Assembly (NCBI GenBank): GCA_026986435.1
Contig: JALSOP010000041.1
Location: forward strand, 1-53,402
Origin: Desulfurococcales archaeon
GTDB lineage: Archaea > Thermoproteota > Thermoprotei_A > Sulfolobales > NBVN01
Direction: 5' to 3'
DNA: 53,402 nucleotides
This document shows, one piece after another, positions 38,417-47,297 of this stretch (the first letter of the stretch is position 1; every line of letters starts with the position of its first letter). Under the pieces are notes generated by a model. That model saw nothing but the letters and a program-made list of their open reading frames with translations, was not told the DNA's origin and ran no database searches. The position numbers and the translations under genes are program-made.

Positions 38417-39687
38417 CAGCCGCCCCTCCTTATCCTCTCCAGTATTTCCTTTGCCTTATCCATCCTTATGACGCCCTCCTTCAGCATCTCCTCAACGACC
38501 CTGTCAACCTCCTCAGGCCTGGCCCCGACAGATATGGCTATCTGCCTAGCGTGGAGCTTCATGTGCCCTCTCTGGATCCCCTCTGTGGCTAGGGCTCTCA
38601 GGGCGGCGAGGTTCTGCGCCAGCCCGACGGCCGCCATCACCTCCGACAGCTCCTTAGCGGTCTTCACGCCGAGTATCTTCAGCGCGACCCTAGCCACCGG
38701 GTTGACCTTGACGGCGCCCCCGACTGTGCCGACGGCTATCGGTATCTCTATGTAGCCGTGGAGGTCGCCGTTCTCGTCCTTCTCCCACACGGTCAGGGGC
38801 TCGTACCTACCCCTCCTCGCGGCGTAGGCGTGGGCACCTGCCTCCAGCGCCCTCGTGTCCTGCCCGGTCGCCAGCGCCACCGCTATGATGCCGTTCATTA
38901 TGCCCTTGTTGTGTGTCGCCGCCCTGTAGGGGTCGGCGGCGGCGAAGGCCCACGCCCAGAGCACGCCCTCCACCACGTCATCGCCGCCGATCGCCTCCTT
39001 CGGGACCCTGCACCAGGCCCTAACTATCCTCCTGTCCGCGAGGTTGCTCAGTATCCTGAGGTAGACCTTCCCACCTGTCCACTGCTCAATCAAGGGTGCC
39101 ACCGCCTCTGCCATGGTGTTCACGGTGTTAGCGCCCATAGCGTCCCTCACATCGACGATGAGGTGAACTATGACCATGGGCCCCATTGGGGAGTTAAGAA
39201 CCCTTACCTCGACGTCCCTGGCACCTCCCCCGACCTTTAGGAGGATCGGGTTGGTTGAGTTGGCTAGGTCGAGGAGCTCTTTCTTCCTCTCAATAATCTT
39301 GAATGCAGCGGCGTATGGGTTAGGTACCTTGACGAGCTGTACCTGGGCAATCATGAGCTGCTCGGAAGCAACCGCCCTTATGCTTCCCCCGGCCCTACAC
39401 ATCTTGGCGGCGTTCGACGCAGCCGCGACTACGGAGGGCTCCTCAATCGCCATCGGGATAAGGTAGTCCTTGTCGTTGATGAGGAAGTTCGTGGCTATGC
39501 CCAGGGGCAGTTCCGCCGTGCCTACCACGTTCTCTATCATCCTGTCAGCGACCTCGAGGCTGAGCGCTCCTGTCTTGGTCAGGATCTCTATGTCCTCATC
39601 GCTCAGGCCGGCGAACTCCCTGACTATGCGTACCCTCTCCTCTATGGACAGCTTGTGGAAGCCCGGGAGCCTAGAAGTTTTCCCCAA
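38416..39687 (-). CDS. Hydroxymethylglutaryl-CoA reductase, class II (bacterial/degradative) type
   Basis: PLGIATNFLINDKDYLIPMAIEEPSVVAAASNAAKM and MGANTVNTMAEAVAP. Confidence 0.92.
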   Translation of the reverse strand: MGKTSRLPGFHKLSIEERVRIVREFAGLSDEDIEILTKTGALSLEVADRMIENVVGTAELPLGIATNFLINDKDYLIPMAIEEPSVVAAASNAAKMCRAGGSIRAVASEQLMIAQVQLVKVPNPYAAAFKIIERKKELLDLANSTNPILLKVGGGARDVEVRVLNSPMGPMVIVHLIVDVRDAMGANTVNTMAEAVAPLIEQWTGGKVYLRILSNLADRRIVRAWCRVPKEAIGGDDVVEGVLWAWAFAAADPYRAATHNKGIMNGIIAVALATGQDTRALEAGAHAYAARRGRYEPLTVWEKDENGDLHGYIEIPIAVGTVGGAVKVNPVARVALKILGVKTAKELSEVMAAVGLAQNLAALRALATEGIQRGHMKLHARQIAISVGARPEEVDRVVEEMLKEGVIRMDKAKEILERIRRGG

Positions 39688-39736
39688 AGGACTACCCTCG
39701 AAAAACTATCGGCGCGGGATTAAAGGGTATTTGGAA

Positions 39737-40390
39737 TCACATAGGTTCCATAAGGGTCTTCTTCTTTTCGGAGCCTTTACCGTACACCTCCTTAATAAGG
39801 GCGTCAGCCATCTCTCCCTTAATCCCGAGTTTCTCCGTTAGAAGCTTCTTTATCTCCTCCTCGGAGGCTCCCTTTTCTTTCTTTGCTTCGATTATGGCTA
39901 GCACCCCCTCGAGGTATGCGCCTAGGGCGGCCTCTTTCAGTCCGAGTTCTTGTATAACATTATAAGCCGTTATGAGGAGTTCCTCTAGCGCCTGATTAAG
40001 TTCGTTCTTTCCAAGGGAGTACGCGCTTAGGTCGACGATGAACACTATGCCGTCGTCATCCCCGACCAGCCCTGCCTTTACCAGACTCGGGTTAGTCGAT
40101 ATCTTTAAGAGACCGTAGTAGAGCTTGAGCCTTGTGTTGTTATCCATGAACTTTGTTGGGATGAAGGGATCTATCACGAGCCTGATTATCTTGAGGTCCT
40201 CGAGCGGGTAGATGTATATTATGTATGGTATGCCCTTGTACGTCGCCATGTAGTACTTATGACCTTCAGCCTCCTTCTCAACGACCTCCCACGGGAGGTC
40301 GACGTGGTTCTTCGCGTTGGGGTCGCCCTCCCTCAGCCAGTTGATTACGTTGTTCAAGGCTTCGCTGAACGTGGTCTGTGCCTCACTCAT
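39737..40390 (-). CDS. Conserved hypothetical protein downstream of respiratory complex cluster
   Basis: ATG at 40390 (MSEAQTTFSEALNN) preferred; alpha/beta N-terminal domain and charged C-terminal helical tail. Confidence 0.7.
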   Translation of the reverse strand: MSEAQTTFSEALNNVINWLREGDPNAKNHVDLPWEVVEKEAEGHKYYMATYKGIPYIIYIYPLEDLKIIRLVIDPFIPTKFMDNNTRLKLYYGLLKISTNPSLVKAGLVGDDDGIVFIVDLSAYSLGKNELNQALEELLITAYNVIQELGLKEAALGAYLEGVLAIIEAKKEKGASEEEIKKLLTEKLGIKGEMADALIKEVYGKGSEKKKTLMEPM

Positions 40391-40443
40391 TAAATCAGAC
40401 CTCACACTATTTTTGCGCGATCGAAAAATAAAGGAAGCGGTTC

Positions 40444-41451
40444 TCATAGGGTGAGGGCGGCTACGGCGAAGATTAGGGCTATGGTTGCCGGCGTTATCGC
40501 GTACTTTATCATGAACCTGATCCCCTGGTCAGGCCTGTACCTCGGCATCATGGTGTCTATCAGGGCTATGAGGGTGAAGACTGCGAGGTACTTCAGGAGG
40601 ACGGCGACGAAGGCTAGCACGTAGTTGTCGGCGAAGCTGAACGGCGCTGCACCTCCCAGGTACAGCATGACGTACAGCATAGGCAGGACGATCTTCTCAG
40701 CGAACGCCACGAAGAACCCTAGGGCCAGCCTTGGCCCGCCGTACTCCGTGAACATTCCCCAGTATATCTCGCCCTCAGCCTCCGGGAAGTCGAACGGCTT
40801 CACGGTCATCACACCGAGGATAGCGAAGAATGCCGCCACAGCTGCTACAGCCATAACGGCGGCGTTCACTAAGCCACTCGTCCATAGGGAGGCGGCGTTC
40901 ATTATTGTCCAGTAGAGGCTGTACTGTGTCGCCGGGTTGATCCCTGCCGCCACGATCGTCGGCACAAGGAACGCTGCGAACAGGGCTGGTTCGCTGACTG
41001 TCAGGAGGGCTAGGTACCTCCCGACGCCGAGGTTCGTGTACGGGTTAGGTGCTGAGAGCCCGTACAGAGCTATAGACACCGCTACCCAGAGCAGCAGGTA
41101 CATCACTATTACTATATCGTAAGGCGACCACAGCGCCACCGGGGAGAGCGGCGTGAACAGGAGCACAGTGATTATCGCCCCCACGGCGAAGGACGTTATT
41201 AGTACCGGCAGCCGCCTGAGCATGAGCGAGTGCCTGATGTCCTCTTTAGCCAGCAACTTGAGGAAGTCCGCGAGGGGCTGGAGTATACCCGCGGGCCCTG
41301 TCCTTGTGGGGCCTCTCCTGTACGCCATCCTGGCTGCTGCCTTCCTCCACCACCACTGCGTGAATATGATCATCCCCATTATGAACATGAAGCCCGGGAA
41401 GATCAGGGCCTCGATGACCAGAGTTATTAGCGTGTTTATCCAGGCCTCCAT
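40444..41451 (-). CDS. Complex I/Mbh-like membrane subunit NuoH/MbhM
   Basis: Multi-TM; RRGPTRTGPAGILQPLADFLKLLAKED motif and DFPEAEGEI. Confidence 0.93.
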   Translation of the reverse strand: MEAWINTLITLVIEALIFPGFMFIMGMIIFTQWWWRKAAARMAYRRGPTRTGPAGILQPLADFLKLLAKEDIRHSLMLRRLPVLITSFAVGAIITVLLFTPLSPVALWSPYDIVIVMYLLLWVAVSIALYGLSAPNPYTNLGVGRYLALLTVSEPALFAAFLVPTIVAAGINPATQYSLYWTIMNAASLWTSGLVNAAVMAVAAVAAFFAILGVMTVKPFDFPEAEGEIYWGMFTEYGGPRLALGFFVAFAEKIVLPMLYVMLYLGGAAPFSFADNYVLAFVAVLLKYLAVFTLIALIDTMMPRYRPDQGIRFMIKYAITPATIALIFAVAALTL

Positions 41452-41454
41452 CCC

Positions 41455-41823
41455 TCACCACCCCAGAGCAACACCCACGCTTAGTAGGATCACGAGCATG
41501 GCTATGAGGTAGAAGTACCAGTCCTGCACGAACCTCACGGCAGCGCCCTCCTTAATCGCTCTATACCACCTGCTCACGGCCCTGCTCAGGACGGAGGTCA
41601 TTACCTCGGTCACCGGTATCATGACGTCCTCGCTGGGGGGCTCCATACCGCAGAACGCGAGGTCCTCCTTAACGGGTGTCTCGTACTTGAGCTTCCTGCC
41701 GTAGACCCTCTGGAAGAGCCAGTACAGCATGAACCAGGTAGCGCCAGCTACTAGGAAAACGAATCCGAAGGACACCAGCACCAGGACATCCGGCCCCATA
41801 CCTATCGCGGCCACGCCCATCAC
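41455..41823 (-). CDS. Mbh-like subunit, probable MbhI (NuoL C-terminal-like)
   Basis: Two TM helices with Y.TPVKEDLAFCGMEP segment; positioned between MrpE- and NuoH-like genes. Confidence 0.55.
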   Translation of the reverse strand: MMGVAAIGMGPDVLVLVSFGFVFLVAGATWFMLYWLFQRVYGRKLKYETPVKEDLAFCGMEPPSEDVMIPVTEVMTSVLSRAVSRWYRAIKEGAAVRFVQDWYFYLIAMLVILLSVGVALGW

Positions 41824-42329
41824 CCCTCGAAAATAAGCTTCGCGTAGTTCTCGAACTCCTCCGAAACGTGGGCCCTAGCGCCCTCATCCTCCGTGGTCTT
41901 CGCGTCTATCCAGTGGACGTACATGTACTTCCTCTCGGTGTCTATGTCCACGACGACTGTGCCGGGTGTGTTGGTTATTGAGTTAGCTATGGTGGTTATT
42001 GCGTAGTCATCGCTCACGGCGTACGGTATCCTCACGATCGCTGGGTCGACTGGGAGGGACGGGCTCAGTATCCTCCTTATTACGTCCAGGTGGGCCCTCG
42101 CTTCTATGACTGTGAGGTACTTCACGGCATAGATGACGAAAGCGACCCATCTCCTCGGGTCGAACACCTTGCTAGGCTTACTCACCACGAGGTCGGCGGA
42201 GAGCGCCGCTATTACGGCGGCGGCCACGCCTCCGGCTATGACGTCGACCGGGTTGGTGGTGCCTGTGTAGACCAGGTATATCCCGAGGAGGAGCAGGAAG
42301 ACCACGAAAGCTGATCCAGCCTTACTCAT
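41820..42329 (-). CDS. MrpE-like subunit (MbhA)
   Basis: SITNTPGTVVVDIDTERKYMYVHWID typical of MnhE/MrpE. Confidence 0.88.
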   Translation of the reverse strand: MSKAGSAFVVFLLLLGIYLVYTGTTNPVDVIAGGVAAAVIAALSADLVVSKPSKVFDPRRWVAFVIYAVKYLTVIEARAHLDVIRRILSPSLPVDPAIVRIPYAVSDDYAITTIANSITNTPGTVVVDIDTERKYMYVHWIDAKTTEDEGARAHVSEEFENYAKLIFEG

Positions 42330-42754
42330 TCCTCAACACCTCCCTCAATGATCTTCTGCCTTATGAGCCTCACGTCAAGGGTGCCGTAGTGCCTGTACAG
42401 GAGGATAGCTGCTGCGGAGAGGAATATGAGCACGGCGAGACCTATGACTATCGCAGTCACGACCAGCACTTGAGGCACCGGGTCAACGGCAGCTGAGGCG
42501 AACTGCTGCAGCTGCGTCGAGTTCGGGGCAGACCATTCAGTGTACGTCTGCCCGGGGTATACCGGCGGTGACGCCGCGTTCTTCCTGAACCCCATGAGCA
42601 CTGCAAGCACGTTGGCGGCGTCACCGAATATCGACAGCATTATGATCTTCTTCAGGACATTAGGCCTCCTGTAAACCCCGTACAGGCTGAGGAACACCGT
42701 GACTAGTAGCACCGAGTAAAAGTATATCCAGAGTAGCGTGGCGGCCTCCATCAT
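42326..42754 (-). CDS. MrpC/NuoK-like subunit (MbhG)
   Basis: GDAANVLAVLMGF and DPVPQVLVVTAIVIGLAV. Confidence 0.87.
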   Translation of the reverse strand: MMEAATLLWIYFYSVLLVTVFLSLYGVYRRPNVLKKIIMLSIFGDAANVLAVLMGFRKNAASPPVYPGQTYTEWSAPNSTQLQQFASAAVDPVPQVLVVTAIVIGLAVLIFLSAAAILLYRHYGTLDVRLIRQKIIEGGVEE

Positions 42755-43578
42755 TTCTTCACACCCCCACCCTTCTCGAGCACCTCAGTCGGCATGGCTA
42801 TGACCGTGAACACGAGCGCGAGGCCCGCCGAGACAGCGAATAGCTCGGCCAGGTTGAGGAATAGGAGGGTGCCGCTGAAGAGCACCCTCATCCCGGCATA
42901 GGCTATTGCGTAAGGCCACCCAACCTCTGCCCAGGCCTTCGGCTGGTTCTGCATGACGTAACCGATGCCCGCCTTACCCCCTAGGGCGGCGATGATGTAG
43001 GGCGTGCTCACAGCTATTAAGCCTATCGCGAGCAGACCAGCGGTCCTCACCGTTAAGAGCTTGCCCTTACTCCACCCCCTCTCAGCGGCGAGGCGGAGTG
43101 AGAACGCAGTTATGAGGAGTAGTGGGGCAACACCGAACGCTGCACCGCCCTGGAAGCCGCCTCCTGGGGTTAGGTGGCCGTGCAGCGCTATTGAGGCGGC
43201 TATGATCGGTATGGTGACGAACGTTATCCTCGTCACGGTCTTGACAATGACGGTCATCCCCCTACCAGAGCCGGCGGTCTCAGGCAGGAGCTTGGCGTCC
43301 CGGAACAGCGTCAGGGTAGCTATTATGGCGAGGAAGAACACCGCCGTCTCGTACACCGTGTCAAGGCCTCTGTAGTCCCAGAGTATCGACGTTATTACCT
43401 CGGGCGAGGCCCCCCACAGTTGGCTACTGCCGTTGTACACGTTCAGGAGATAGAACCTCGCCAGCGGGGTCAGGTCTGTGGAGGCCACCGGAACGAGGCC
43501 CTGCCCAACAGCGACTACCGCAAGTAGCGCCGCCGCAGCCAGGGACACGATTATGGCCAGTGCCTCCTCACTACTCAC
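42751..43578 (-). CDS. Fused MbhE + MbhF (MrpB-like) subunit
   Basis: WDYRGLDTVYETAVFF (MbhE/MrpA C-term-like) followed by HGHLTPGGGFQGGA (MrpB) in one 275 aa ORF. Confidence 0.85.
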   Translation of the reverse strand: MSSEEALAIIVSLAAAALLAVVAVGQGLVPVASTDLTPLARFYLLNVYNGSSQLWGASPEVITSILWDYRGLDTVYETAVFFLAIIATLTLFRDAKLLPETAGSGRGMTVIVKTVTRITFVTIPIIAASIALHGHLTPGGGFQGGAAFGVAPLLLITAFSLRLAAERGWSKGKLLTVRTAGLLAIGLIAVSTPYIIAALGGKAGIGYVMQNQPKAWAEVGWPYAIAYAGMRVLFSGTLLFLNLAELFAVSAGLALVFTVIAMPTEVLEKGGGVKK

Positions 43579-43868
43579 GCCTCAACCACCTCCTTCTCGT
43601 ACCTCTCAGTCCTCGTGATCACGAAGAGGAAGAGCGCTGAGTAAATCCCGAGGCCAACGGCCACGTAGGCCAGCACGAGGTCAGGGGCGTACATGACCAC
43701 GAACGCGAGGGCGTACGATACTGCCTCACCGCCCGAGTAGACCACGGCCTTAACCAGGTCTCTCTCGACCAGCGTCTTGTAGGTGAAGATCAGTGCTAGG
43801 GTTAGGAACACCGCCAGCAGTATCTCGTTCACCGTCAACCCGAATATTATTGGGCCCTGGAACATCAC
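43575..43868 (-). CDS. MbhD-like subunit (MrpA C-terminal domain)
   Basis: VERDLVKAVVYSGGEAVSYALAFVVMYAPDLVLAYVAVG. Confidence 0.83.
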   Translation of the reverse strand: MMFQGPIIFGLTVNEILLAVFLTLALIFTYKTLVERDLVKAVVYSGGEAVSYALAFVVMYAPDLVLAYVAVGLGIYSALFLFVITRTERYEKEVVEA

Positions 43869-44257
43869 TCCATCACCCCCTCCTCCCTATCCTTAGCTAG
43901 CTTGTCCTCCCTAGCGGGCTCCGGCCTGTACCCGGCCCTGTGGGCCCCCCTAGCTATTGCGTGGGAGCCGGCCGGAGCCGTTATGAGGACAAAGAACGCG
44001 GTGACGTAGGACACGCCCGCCACGTAGTACCCCAGCGGCGGGGCTATACAGAAGAGGGCGTAGGTCCCGAGCCCGATGAGGGGGTAGAACGTCCCCCCTA
44101 TTACTCCGACCGTTAGGGCGTGGAGCCTCAGGTAGAAGTTCTTGAACCTCACGAACCCTATCGCCGCTATTAAGTCGTTGACGGCCCCGACCAGGGCCAG
44201 CACCAGGCCCAGGCACCCCAGGACCTGCCCTATTAGTGTGAGTGCGTCAGTCACCAA
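43865..44257 (-). CDS. MrpG-like subunit (MbhC)
   Basis: GFVRFKNFYLRLHALTVGVIGG characteristic of MnhG/MrpG. Confidence 0.88.
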   Translation of the reverse strand: MVTDALTLIGQVLGCLGLVLALVGAVNDLIAAIGFVRFKNFYLRLHALTVGVIGGTFYPLIGLGTYALFCIAPPLGYYVAGVSYVTAFFVLITAPAGSHAIARGAHRAGYRPEPAREDKLAKDREEGVME

Positions 44258-44540
44258 GCTCCCTCCCCTCCAGGTACTTACTCATGTATATGTCGAAGAC
44301 GTAGGCCCAGATCGCGAGGGGTAAGGCCCCCACGGCCAGGTATGCGTTTTGGGTGAGTATCGAGAGCGCGACTATGAAGACGGCGAGGTCGTAGGTGAGG
44401 GAGTCGACCAGTATGACCATGTCCGGGACGGATTTCTCAGTAGCGAGCTTGTACGCGTAGATAAGCGAGGAAAGTATGTAGAGCCCGACGGCCCCGGCCA
44501 GGATATACATCTGTGTCTCGAGCGAGAGCACGACCATCAC
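44247..44540 (-). CDS. MrpF-like subunit (MbhB)
   Basis: Small 3-TM protein with VDSLTYDLAVFIVALSI in Mrp gene order. Confidence 0.8.
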   Translation of the reverse strand: MMVVLSLETQMYILAGAVGLYILSSLIYAYKLATEKSVPDMVILVDSLTYDLAVFIVALSILTQNAYLAVGALPLAIWAYVFDIYMSKYLEGRELGD

Positions 44541-45010
44541 CCCTTCTTCTTGGTCTGGTAAAGGAAGGTCTGCTTCGTTATGGTGATCCTGAAGTCTGGC
44601 TTCTCGTTCTTAGCCAGCTCGGCGGCGAGGTCGTACGGGGACCTCAGGTTGGTCCTTGTGTCGGTCGTCGTCATGTACCAGCCAGTTATGTCGGTCATGG
44701 AGAGCGCGCCGGTGGGGCAGACCTCGACGCAGAGGGCGCAGAAGGTGCATCTGTTGAAGTCGATGCCTGGGAATATCTTCTTCGGGTTCCTCTTGAAGTC
44801 GCCCTCCACCTTGTACATCTTGATGGCGTCCGCCGGGCACACCATCTGGCACATCCTGCACCCGACACACTTGCTCATATCTAGGAGGTGCCTGCCCCTG
44901 GTCCTCTCGGTCGTCATTGGGGGCTCCTTCTCTGGGACCAGCATGGTGTAGGGCTTCCTGAAGAGGTACTTCATCCCGAGTAGGAGTGCCTTGAGCGCCA
45001 TATCCACCAC
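44537..45010 (-). CDS. NuoI/MbhN-like ferredoxin-type subunit
   Basis: Two 4Fe-4S motifs CVGCRMCQMVCPADA and CTFCALCVEVCPTGA. Confidence 0.94.
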   Translation of the reverse strand: MVDMALKALLLGMKYLFRKPYTMLVPEKEPPMTTERTRGRHLLDMSKCVGCRMCQMVCPADAIKMYKVEGDFKRNPKKIFPGIDFNRCTFCALCVEVCPTGALSMTDITGWYMTTTDTRTNLRSPYDLAAELAKNEKPDFRITITKQTFLYQTKKKG

Positions 45011-45011
45011 C

Positions 45012-46151
45012 TCACCTGTCTATGTCTGGTGGGCATGGGTCGAGGCTCATCACAATTATGGGCAGGTCAGCTATTGTGATGTCCTCATGCTCTATGATGT
45101 AGTCCATGACCGTCGTCAGTAGGGGCATTGAGGGAGTGATTAGCTTGACCCTGTACGGCTTCCTGTCCTTTATGCCGACAACGTGCACCATCGCCTCTCC
45201 CCTGGCTGCCTCAACCCTGCTCATGCCCTCACCGTGCCTCGCCACTGCTGGCCACGGAAGGCTCGGCGGAGGTAGGAGAGGCATCTTCACCCTGTAGTTA
45301 AGGTCCTCGGGCTTCACCCTCTCAACAAGCTGCTCGATTATGCGCTTGCTCTGATAAATCTCCCTTATCCTGACCACTATCCTGTCGTGGGCGTCGCCCT
45401 CTGTGCCGGTCGGGATCTCAAAGTCAACGTCCCTGTACGCCTCGTAGGGGTCGACCTTTCTCACGTCATACTTTATCCCCGCTGCCCTAAGTGTAGGGCC
45501 TGTTGCGTTGAGCTGAACCGCGACGTAGCCCTTAACGACGCCTATCCCCTCCGTCCTGGCCCTGAGAATCCTGTTGTTGATGAAGGCGTCCTCGATATCC
45601 TTCACTATTGGCATGACTTTGTTCAGCGCCCTCAGTGTGACCTCCTTGAAGTCCTTCGGGATATTCCACCTTATGCCGCCAGGGGTCATGTAATGGTGGT
45701 AGATCCTGTGGCCCGTGACGTAGTCGTACCACTTCAGTATCTCTTCTCTTGCCGCCATAGCCCAGCCCGGTATGTACCTCGCCCCGGTCGCGCCGCCCAT
45801 GTGCATTAGCCAGAAGAGGTGGGACTGGATCCTGCTCATCTCGGCGACGATCGTCCTAACGACCTTGGCCTTCTCAGGCGCCTCAACGCCGAATAGGTCC
45901 TCAACGGCCAGTACGTAAGCGAGTTCGAAGTTGTCCGGGTCCTCCACGCAGTACCTAGGCGAGAGGACGACGTCTACCTCCCACCACCTGTTCTCCATCA
46001 TCTTCTCGAAGCCCCTGTGGAGGAACCCAGGCACCAGCTCGGCCTTCACAACCTTCTCTCCCTTGAGCCACACCTTGAACGCCACGTTACCTGGGGCCCC
46101 GGGGTGCTGGGGCCCGAGGAATATCATCCTGGGCTTGCTCTCCGCCATCAC
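45012..46151 (-). CDS. NuoD/MbhL-like 49-kDa subunit with CxxD in place of CxxC motifs
   Basis: LGPQHPGAPG, SPRYCVEDPDNFELAYVLAVEDL, C-terminal DPCPPDIDR. Confidence 0.93.
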   Translation of the reverse strand: MMAESKPRMIFLGPQHPGAPGNVAFKVWLKGEKVVKAELVPGFLHRGFEKMMENRWWEVDVVLSPRYCVEDPDNFELAYVLAVEDLFGVEAPEKAKVVRTIVAEMSRIQSHLFWLMHMGGATGARYIPGWAMAAREEILKWYDYVTGHRIYHHYMTPGGIRWNIPKDFKEVTLRALNKVMPIVKDIEDAFINNRILRARTEGIGVVKGYVAVQLNATGPTLRAAGIKYDVRKVDPYEAYRDVDFEIPTGTEGDAHDRIVVRIREIYQSKRIIEQLVERVKPEDLNYRVKMPLLPPPSLPWPAVARHGEGMSRVEAARGEAMVHVVGIKDRKPYRVKLITPSMPLLTTVMDYIIEHEDITIADLPIIVMSLDPCPPDIDR

Positions 46152-46717
46152 TCCTCACCCCTCGGCGGCGGTGGTTCCCTCCTCTTAACGGGCCTCTCCC
46201 ATTTCTTCCCGCCGTAGTAGGTCTCGAGCACGTACTTCACGGTGTCGAAGTCCTTCCTCAGCGGGGGCGGGCCCTCCCAGTTGTCTTCGAGTATCCAGAG
46301 CCTTAGGTCAGGGTGCCCCCTGAACCTTATGCCGAAGAACTCGTAGTTCTCTATCTCCTGCCAGTGAGCCAGTGGGTAGATGTCCCTTATGGTGTCTATC
46401 TCTGGGTTGTTCCTCGGTATCTTCGTCCTCACTATCACGAGGGGCCCGCCGAGCTTCACCGACTCGACGTAGTAGAGGAGCTCGAACACCGGCTCTATGT
46501 TATACCAGTCTATGGCCTCGATCGCTATGAATCTGTCGAAGCCCGCCACCTTCAGCGCCTCCATGACCGGCCTTAGGGCCCACGCGTCTATGAATACTAT
46601 GTACCTCCTCGGCCACCTAGTCGCGACTACCTCCTTGAACTTCCCCGGCGGCAGGGACCGCCGGATCAGCTCCAGTACCTCGTCCTTCCCCTCGGCGTGC
46701 CCCTCCGCAACGCTCAT
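46148..46717 (-). CDS. NuoC/MbhK-like 30-kDa subunit
   Basis: DTIRDIYPLAHWQEIENYEFFGIRFRGHPDLR. Confidence 0.92.
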   Translation of the reverse strand: MSVAEGHAEGKDEVLELIRRSLPPGKFKEVVATRWPRRYIVFIDAWALRPVMEALKVAGFDRFIAIEAIDWYNIEPVFELLYYVESVKLGGPLVIVRTKIPRNNPEIDTIRDIYPLAHWQEIENYEFFGIRFRGHPDLRLWILEDNWEGPPPLRKDFDTVKYVLETYYGGKKWERPVKRREPPPPRGEE

Positions 46718-47295
46718 CCTCTCTCCCTCTTGAAGCGCTCCTCCCTTGCCTGGATCTCCTTGAGGATCATCTCCTCAAGCTCCCCAGGCCTCTCCTCTAT
46801 AGGCCTCGGGGTCTGGGGTATCTTGCCCTCACGCACGAGGCGGGCTAGCTCGAGGAACCCCTTGAGCCAGTCGAAGGACCTGGGCATGCAGCCCGGTACC
46901 CAGACATCGACGGGTATGTACTCACTGATGTCCTTGATTGTTGCGTAGGAGTCCCAATAGAGCCCGCCAGTGGCGGGGCAGTTGCAGCCCACGAGCACGT
47001 ACTTGGGTTCGGGCATCTGCTCATAGAGCCTGAGGAGCACCTTGAGGGTCTTCTTGTTAACGTAACCCATCACGACGAAGGCGTCCGCCTGCCTCGGCGT
47101 CGGGGCGGGCATGAAGCCGTATCTCTCGAAGTCGAGCGGGGACATCACCACAGGCGGGAGCTCGACCGCGCCGCATGCTGAGCAGTAGTGGATCATCCAG
47201 ATGGACTTCGACCTAAACCAGCCGCTGAACCACGCCTTCTTCCCCTTTTTCTCAGCCCCCTTACGGGGTTTCTTCTCCTGCTTTACTTCACTCAT
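46714..47295 (-). CDS. NuoB/MbhJ-like 20-kDa Fe-S subunit
   Basis: YCSACGAVELPP, VGCNCPATGG and PVDVWVPGCMPR motifs. Confidence 0.94.
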   Translation of the reverse strand: MSEVKQEKKPRKGAEKKGKKAWFSGWFRSKSIWMIHYCSACGAVELPPVVMSPLDFERYGFMPAPTPRQADAFVVMGYVNKKTLKVLLRLYEQMPEPKYVLVGCNCPATGGLYWDSYATIKDISEYIPVDVWVPGCMPRSFDWLKGFLELARLVREGKIPQTPRPIEERPGELEEMILKEIQAREERFKRERG

Positions 47296-47297
47296 AC

